Source: Minisyncoccota bacterium
GTDB taxonomy: Bacteria > Patescibacteriota > Minisyncoccia > UBA6257 > XYB1-36-10
Reading direction: 5' to 3'
Length of the DNA stretch: 9,851 bases
Assembly: GCA_028709185.1 (NCBI GenBank)
Contig: JAQVXM010000022.1
Span: 1 to 9,851 of the forward strand
The notes below the pieces were generated by a model, which had not been told where the DNA came from, made no database searches, and saw only the letters and a program-made list of their open reading frames with translations. This document shows positions 7,307 to 9,851 of this stretch, piece by piece (position 1 is the stretch's first letter; each line of letters starts with the position of its first letter). The translations under genes were made by a program, and so were the position numbers.

Positions 7307-7311
7307 AGGAG
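7307..7311 (+). promoter_or_regulatory. Shine-Dalgarno site of the GT-B gene
   Basis: AGGAG, preceded by GAG, lies 6 nt before the ATG at 7318. It is the only clear ribosome binding site seen among the starts in this window and decides the start of the GT-B gene. The other genes either overlap upstream genes or have AT-rich leaders without such a motif. Confidence 0.8.
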
Positions 7312-7317
7312 AAAATA

Positions 7318-8382
7318 ATGCTGATTCTAGCGGCAATGAGCGATGTGGGAAGTTTTAGAACAATTTTTCCAGTCGGAGTGTGTTTGCGAAAAATGGGTCA
7401 CGAAGTTAAATTTCAAGCTTTTGGAAATTCAATAAAATTACTTAAGGAAAAAGGGGAAGAAAATCAAAAGATTGAAGGGATGGTAAAAGGAGTGGTAACC
7501 GGAATGTCTAGTGACGAGTTTGAATATTCCATAGCTTCAGTTTGGCGAGATAAATGTTCAGTAATTACAATTCCAGACCAATGGTCCTCACCGTTTTTTT
7601 CCGGCGGGTGGAAGAAGAGAGAAAAATATCCCGACGCAATATGCGTTAATGATGATTTAGGAAGAGAGGCGGTGCGAGCTTGGGGATTCAACGGTTTAGT
7701 AGTTGAGACTGGATGGCCAGCACTTGATTTTTATGCTGATAGAAAAAAATGGAAAAATAGAAAACAGAAAATGCGTGAAAGATTGGAATTAGCTTCCATT
7801 CTTTCCAAAGAAACCAAGTTGATATTTTTTGTCGGCCAAGGATCAAAAGAAAATACAGAGGCATTTCAGGAACTTCTTGAAGTAGCTGTAAAAATTGATT
7901 TGCCAATAAAGATAATAGCCAGAGAACATCCGAACGCGAGACGGCACAATCCGGAAGAAGCAGAATTTTGGGAAAAAACAATCAGAGACAACAAAAACAA
8001 GAATTTACTTTTAGAAATTCCTGATTCTTCTTTTTCTTCTTTGGAATTTTTGGCGACGGCTGATGTGGTGGTGTCTGATTTTTCTACCGTGCTTACGGAA
8101 GCAACTATTTTAGAAAAGCCGACGATTTCTATTTTATATCCCAATAAGCCTGTTTCCGAAAATTTTAGAAGATGGAGTTGGACGAGCAAGACATTTCCAC
8201 TAGCGGCGCTGGGATGTTGTCAAACAGCGGAAAATCGAAGTCAATTAAAAAAATATTTAGAACAGGCTTTAACTTTAGATTTTCAATTTAAAAAACAGGT
8301 AGAAAAAAAATTTCGGTTGGATGGAAAAAATTCCATGAGAGTGGCTCAAGTTGTAGAAAATTTAGCTAAATGCCGGTTTTGA
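7318..8382 (+). CDS. GT-B-fold transferase-like protein (CDP-glycerol glycerophosphotransferase / UDP-GlcNAc 2-epimerase-like)
   Basis: 354 residues that read as a two-domain GT-B fold. The N-terminal half starts with a strand-loop 'LILAAMSDVGSF', then 'CLRKMGHEVKFQAFG', and later 'AICVNDDLGREAVRAWGF' (107-124) and 'ETGWPALDF' (130-138). The C-terminal half has 'LIFFVGQGS' (168-176), REHPN (202-206) and the donor-site stretch 'ADVVVSDFSTVLTEA' (248-262) followed by EKPTISI (266-272). The SDFST...EA...KP pattern resembles CDP-glycerol glycerophosphotransferases and, more loosely, UDP-GlcNAc 2-epimerases. It could be a glycosyl- or glycerophosphotransferase, an epimerase, or a nucleotide-sugar hydrolase acting like PseG; the sequence does not settle this. 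No membrane segment is seen. It is transcribed away from pseB, has its own Shine-Dalgarno site and ends 17 nt before a terminator, so it is probably monocistronic. Confidence 0.7.
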   Translation: MLILAAMSDVGSFRTIFPVGVCLRKMGHEVKFQAFGNSIKLLKEKGEENQKIEGMVKGVVTGMSSDEFEYSIASVWRDKCSVITIPDQWSSPFFSGGWKKREKYPDAICVNDDLGREAVRAWGFNGLVVETGWPALDFYADRKKWKNRKQKMRERLELASILSKETKLIFFVGQGSKENTEAFQELLEVAVKIDLPIKIIAREHPNARRHNPEEAEFWEKTIRDNKNKNLLLEIPDSSFSSLEFLATADVVVSDFSTVLTEATILEKPTISILYPNKPVSENFRRWSWTSKTFPLAALGCCQTAENRSQLKKYLEQALTLDFQFKKQVEKKFRLDGKNSMRVAQVVENLAKCRF

Positions 8383-8399
8383 TCCAGTTAAATTATTAT

Positions 8400-8429
8400 T
8401 GTCCATTTTTAAAAAATGGACATTTTTTT
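8400..8429 (+). terminator. Intrinsic terminator after the GT-B gene
   Basis: TGTCCATTT (8400-8408) pairs with AAATGGACA (8414-8422) around a 5 nt AT loop, which could close further. Seven T residues (8423-8429) follow directly. It starts 17 nt after the TGA stop, a textbook factor-independent terminator in the plus direction; no T-run serves the minus direction. Confidence 0.85.
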
Positions 8430-8449
8430 AAGAAAAAAACTAATTAATC

Positions 8450-8478
8450 TTGAATAGAAATAATAGCCATAGTAACAT
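8450..8478 (+). promoter_or_regulatory. Weak candidate promoter for the methyltransferase-sulfotransferase pair
   Basis: TTGAAT (8450-8455), a 17 bp spacer and TAACAT (8473-8478) lie between the terminator and the ATG at 8485. The -10 matches only 4 of 6 consensus bases. If used, transcription would start at or next to the ATG, giving a leaderless message, consistent with the missing Shine-Dalgarno site. The preceding terminator makes a separate promoter somewhere in 8430-8484 likely. Confidence 0.3.
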
Positions 8479-8484
8479 ATTTAA

Positions 8485-9072
8485 ATGTCTGTATTTAAAA
8501 TAATCGCAAATAAAATCAAAAATATATTTTCTGAAAATCCGAGGATTAAATTGTTAAAATTGATGCCTAAGGATTCGATTTGCGCTGAAATAGGAGTTTG
8601 GAGGGGAGATTATTCAAAAAAAATATTAGATATTGTTAAGCCTAAAGAATTGCATTTGATCGATCCTTGGCATTTTTTTAGCGATGAAAAATATAAAGAT
8701 TCAATATATGGAGGAAAAGAGGCAAAATCAGAAAAAGACATGGAGAATATTTATAACGATGTTTTAAAAAGATTTTCACAAAATAAAGAGGTGATAATAA
8801 AAAGAAATACGTTTGAATTGATATTAAATGATTATCCGGACGAATATTTTGACTGGGTTTATATTGACGGAGACCATTCTTATGAGGCGGTAAAAAAAGA
8901 TTTGTATAATTCTGAAAAGAAAGTAAAAAAAGGAGGATTTATTACCGGAGATGATTATAGAGAGGGGGGATGGTGGAAAGGCGGAGTAAAAAGAGCAGTT
9001 AATGAATTTATAAAAGAATATCCAGATAAAAGAATAAAAATAGTCGGAGATCAATACGTGATTAAAAATTAA
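8485..9072 (+). CDS. Class I SAM-dependent methyltransferase (Methyltransf_24-like)
   Basis: 195 residues with a compact Rossmann-type methyltransferase core. AEIGVWRGD (34-42) is the glycine-rich SAM motif, LIDPW (58-62) the acidic strand end, and 'WVYIDGDHSYE' (124-134) the Asp-rich motif typical of the Methyltransf_24 group and relatives in carbohydrate and antibiotic loci. 'GGFITGDDY' (150-158) follows as the next strand, with a Trp/Gly-rich 'GGWWKGG' loop (161-167) that may shape the acceptor site. Such enzymes often O-methylate sugars or small aromatic/macrolide acceptors, so a glycan target fits the locus. A possible promoter sits just upstream with almost no leader. The sulfotransferase gene begins 19 bp downstream, so the two are probably cotranscribed. 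Acceptor unknown. Confidence 0.85.
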   Translation: MSVFKIIANKIKNIFSENPRIKLLKLMPKDSICAEIGVWRGDYSKKILDIVKPKELHLIDPWHFFSDEKYKDSIYGGKEAKSEKDMENIYNDVLKRFSQNKEVIIKRNTFELILNDYPDEYFDWVYIDGDHSYEAVKKDLYNSEKKVKKGGFITGDDYREGGWWKGGVKRAVNEFIKEYPDKRIKIVGDQYVIKN

Positions 9073-9091
9073 TAATAATAAAGTTTAGATA

Positions 9092-9700
9092 ATGAGCAGT
9101 TTATTTAAGGTTAATAAAAAAAAAGTTCTTTTTATTCACCTTCCTAGAACAGGAGGCACCAGCATGTGCACAAGTTTAAAATTACCGGTTTTAGGTCATC
9201 AACCTATAACCAAATTCAAACCAAAACGTTTTCCGTTATCTCTTTTTTATAAAAAGCCTTTTTCTTTTGCTTTTGTGAGAAATCCATGGGATAGAGTGGT
9301 CTCGATTTTTTTTCTTTTAAATGGGAAATGGACCAATAAAAAGAATGAGGCTGATCGGAAAATTTATGTAGAAAAATATAACGGAAATTTTAATGATTTT
9401 ATTTTAGACTCTTTTAAAGGTGAAAATCCTTCAATATTCAACCAGCAACATTTCAAACCACAATATTTATATGTTTGTGATGAAAAAGGAAATATTGCCG
9501 TTGATTTTATTGGCAGGTATGAAAACATTCAAGAAGATTTCGATAAAATATGCTTTAAGATAGGACTGGGAAAAATAGAACTTCTTCGCGAGAATAACAG
9601 CACGCATAAAAATTATCGGGAATATTACAACGAAGAAACCAAAGAAATGATAAGAAGAGCTTATAAAAAAGACATTGAATTATTCGGTTACGAGTTTTAA
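9092..9700 (+). CDS. PAPS-dependent sulfotransferase (Sulfotransfer_2-like family)
   Basis: 202 residues, short but complete in the key sites. HLPRTGGTS (16-24) is the 5'-phosphosulfate-binding loop that holds PAPS, and FAFVRNPWDRVVS (59-71) is the 3'-phosphate-binding motif with Arg63 and Ser71. 'FIGRYENIQEDFDKI' (139-153) and the ending 'YNEETKEMIRRAYKKDIELFGYEF'-like tail (179-202) are typical of carbohydrate sulfotransferases of this family. It transfers sulfate from PAPS to a hydroxyl or amine, most often of a glycan. No signal peptide or membrane anchor is seen, so it would act on cytosolic or membrane-facing intermediates. It shares an operon with the methyltransferase 19 bp upstream and faces an APS kinase gene that makes its donor. 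Acceptor unknown. Confidence 0.92.
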   Translation: MSSLFKVNKKKVLFIHLPRTGGTSMCTSLKLPVLGHQPITKFKPKRFPLSLFYKKPFSFAFVRNPWDRVVSIFFLLNGKWTNKKNEADRKIYVEKYNGNFNDFILDSFKGENPSIFNQQHFKPQYLYVCDEKGNIAVDFIGRYENIQEDFDKICFKIGLGKIELLRENNSTHKNYREYYNEETKEMIRRAYKKDIELFGYEF

Positions 9701-9735
9701 TTTTTAGAGAAAAAAATTTTTTCTCTAAAAATTAA
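9697..9735. terminator. Long hairpin between convergent genes, putative bidirectional terminator
   Basis: A near-perfect inverted repeat: 19 bp arms (9697-9715 and 9717-9735) around a single central base, including AGAGAAAAAA / TTTTTTCTCT. The sulfotransferase TAA (9698-9700) lies in the left arm, and the APS kinase stop begins 2 bp after the right arm. The placement fits a shared terminator for both converging transcripts. The T-runs lie within the arms rather than after them, so termination strength is uncertain. Confidence 0.6.
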
Positions 9736-9737
9736 TT

Positions 9738-9851
9738 TTAAAGAAGGTTTTTTGATTTTAAAAAGACAATAATTTTTTCAAGACTTTCTTTTATATCCAA
9801 TACATCCGTTTTTATTTCCAAATCCGGATTTTTAGGAGATTCATAGGGATT
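9738..9851 (-). CDS. cysC: Adenylylsulfate (APS) kinase, C-terminal end (cut by window edge)
   Basis: The minus strand is open from 9851 down to the TAA at 9740-9738, giving the last 37 residues. They begin 'NPYESPKNPDLEIKTD' and continue as an amphipathic helix ending 'FLKSKNLL'. The (D/N)PYE.P..P(D/E) block followed by a '.I.T' strand, an 'ES.E.I...L' helix and a short tail is the recognisable C-terminus of APS kinases. CysC phosphorylates adenylylsulfate to PAPS using ATP; the P-loop and lid lie outside the window. It could also be the C-terminal kinase domain of a fused ATP-sulfurylase/APS kinase (CysN-CysC type), which cannot be told from this end. Its convergence on the sulfotransferase ties PAPS supply to use. 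Confidence 0.85.
   Translation of the reverse strand, partial: NPYESPKNPDLEIKTDVLDIKESLEKIIVFLKSKNLL

Noticed and set aside
8380..8382. Possible alternative genetic code with TGA read as Gly or Trp
   Set aside because: Eight complete proteins keep family-typical lengths and motifs with no in-frame TGA, use TGG for Trp and GGN for Gly, and TGA appears as a sensible stop at the ends of the kinase (309-311) and GT-B genes.
1..9851. CRISPR arrays, tRNA/rRNA genes, insertion sequences or toxin-antitoxin genes
   Set aside because: No regularly spaced repeats, tRNA-like cloverleafs, transposase motifs or terminal inverted repeats with target duplications were seen on reading both strands.

Overview
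This is an AT-rich, very compact bacterial window (about one third G+C by eye). It is packed with genes for building and decorating surface or secreted carbohydrate. Proteins are rich in Lys, Ile, Asn and Phe, genes overlap or nearly touch, and most starts lack a Shine-Dalgarno sequence. All reading frames work with the ordinary bacterial code. This style suits a Patescibacteria/CPR-type genome or another low-GC uncultured lineage, but nothing here fixes the taxonomy; there is no rRNA or tRNA.

Left block, minus strand, from about 7190 down past position 1: one seven-gene run, probably a single operon read leftwards. The order of transcription is pseB (UDP-GlcNAc inverting 4,6-dehydratase), a pseC-type aminotransferase fused to a C-terminal SAM methyltransferase, a second DegT-family aminotransferase, a FemAB/GNAT-type acyltransferase, a Gfo/Idh/MocA oxidoreductase, an APH-fold small-molecule kinase, and the start of a class III (glutamate-1-semialdehyde aminomutase-like) aminotransferase that runs off the left edge. 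Junctions are a 46 bp overlap, a 10 bp overlap, a 4 bp gap, an 8 bp overlap, a 3 bp gap and an ATGA overlap. PseB and PseC are the first two steps towards pseudaminic acid. The standard later enzymes (PseH, PseG, PseI, PseF) are not recognisable here; they may lie to the left, or the product may be a different amino sugar.

Middle, 7191-7317: a short divergent intergenic region with a plausible minus-strand promoter for pseB and a perfect 16 bp AT palindrome. It leads on the plus strand to a GT-B-fold transferase-like gene (7318-8382), the only gene with a clear Shine-Dalgarno site, which ends in a good intrinsic terminator.

Right block: a two-gene plus-strand unit of a small SAM-dependent methyltransferase and a PAPS-type sulfotransferase (8485-9700). 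It converges on the C-terminal end of an APS kinase (cysC-like), which enters from the right edge on the minus strand. The kinase makes PAPS, the donor used by the sulfotransferase, so this end looks like a sulfation module.

Together the window suggests synthesis of an unusual nucleotide-activated amino sugar (dehydrated, aminated, perhaps methylated and acylated), transfer into a glycan, and late methylation and sulfation. The most unusual points are the PseC-methyltransferase fusion, the adjacent oxidise/aminate/acylate gene trio, and the sulfotransferase beside its donor-making kinase.
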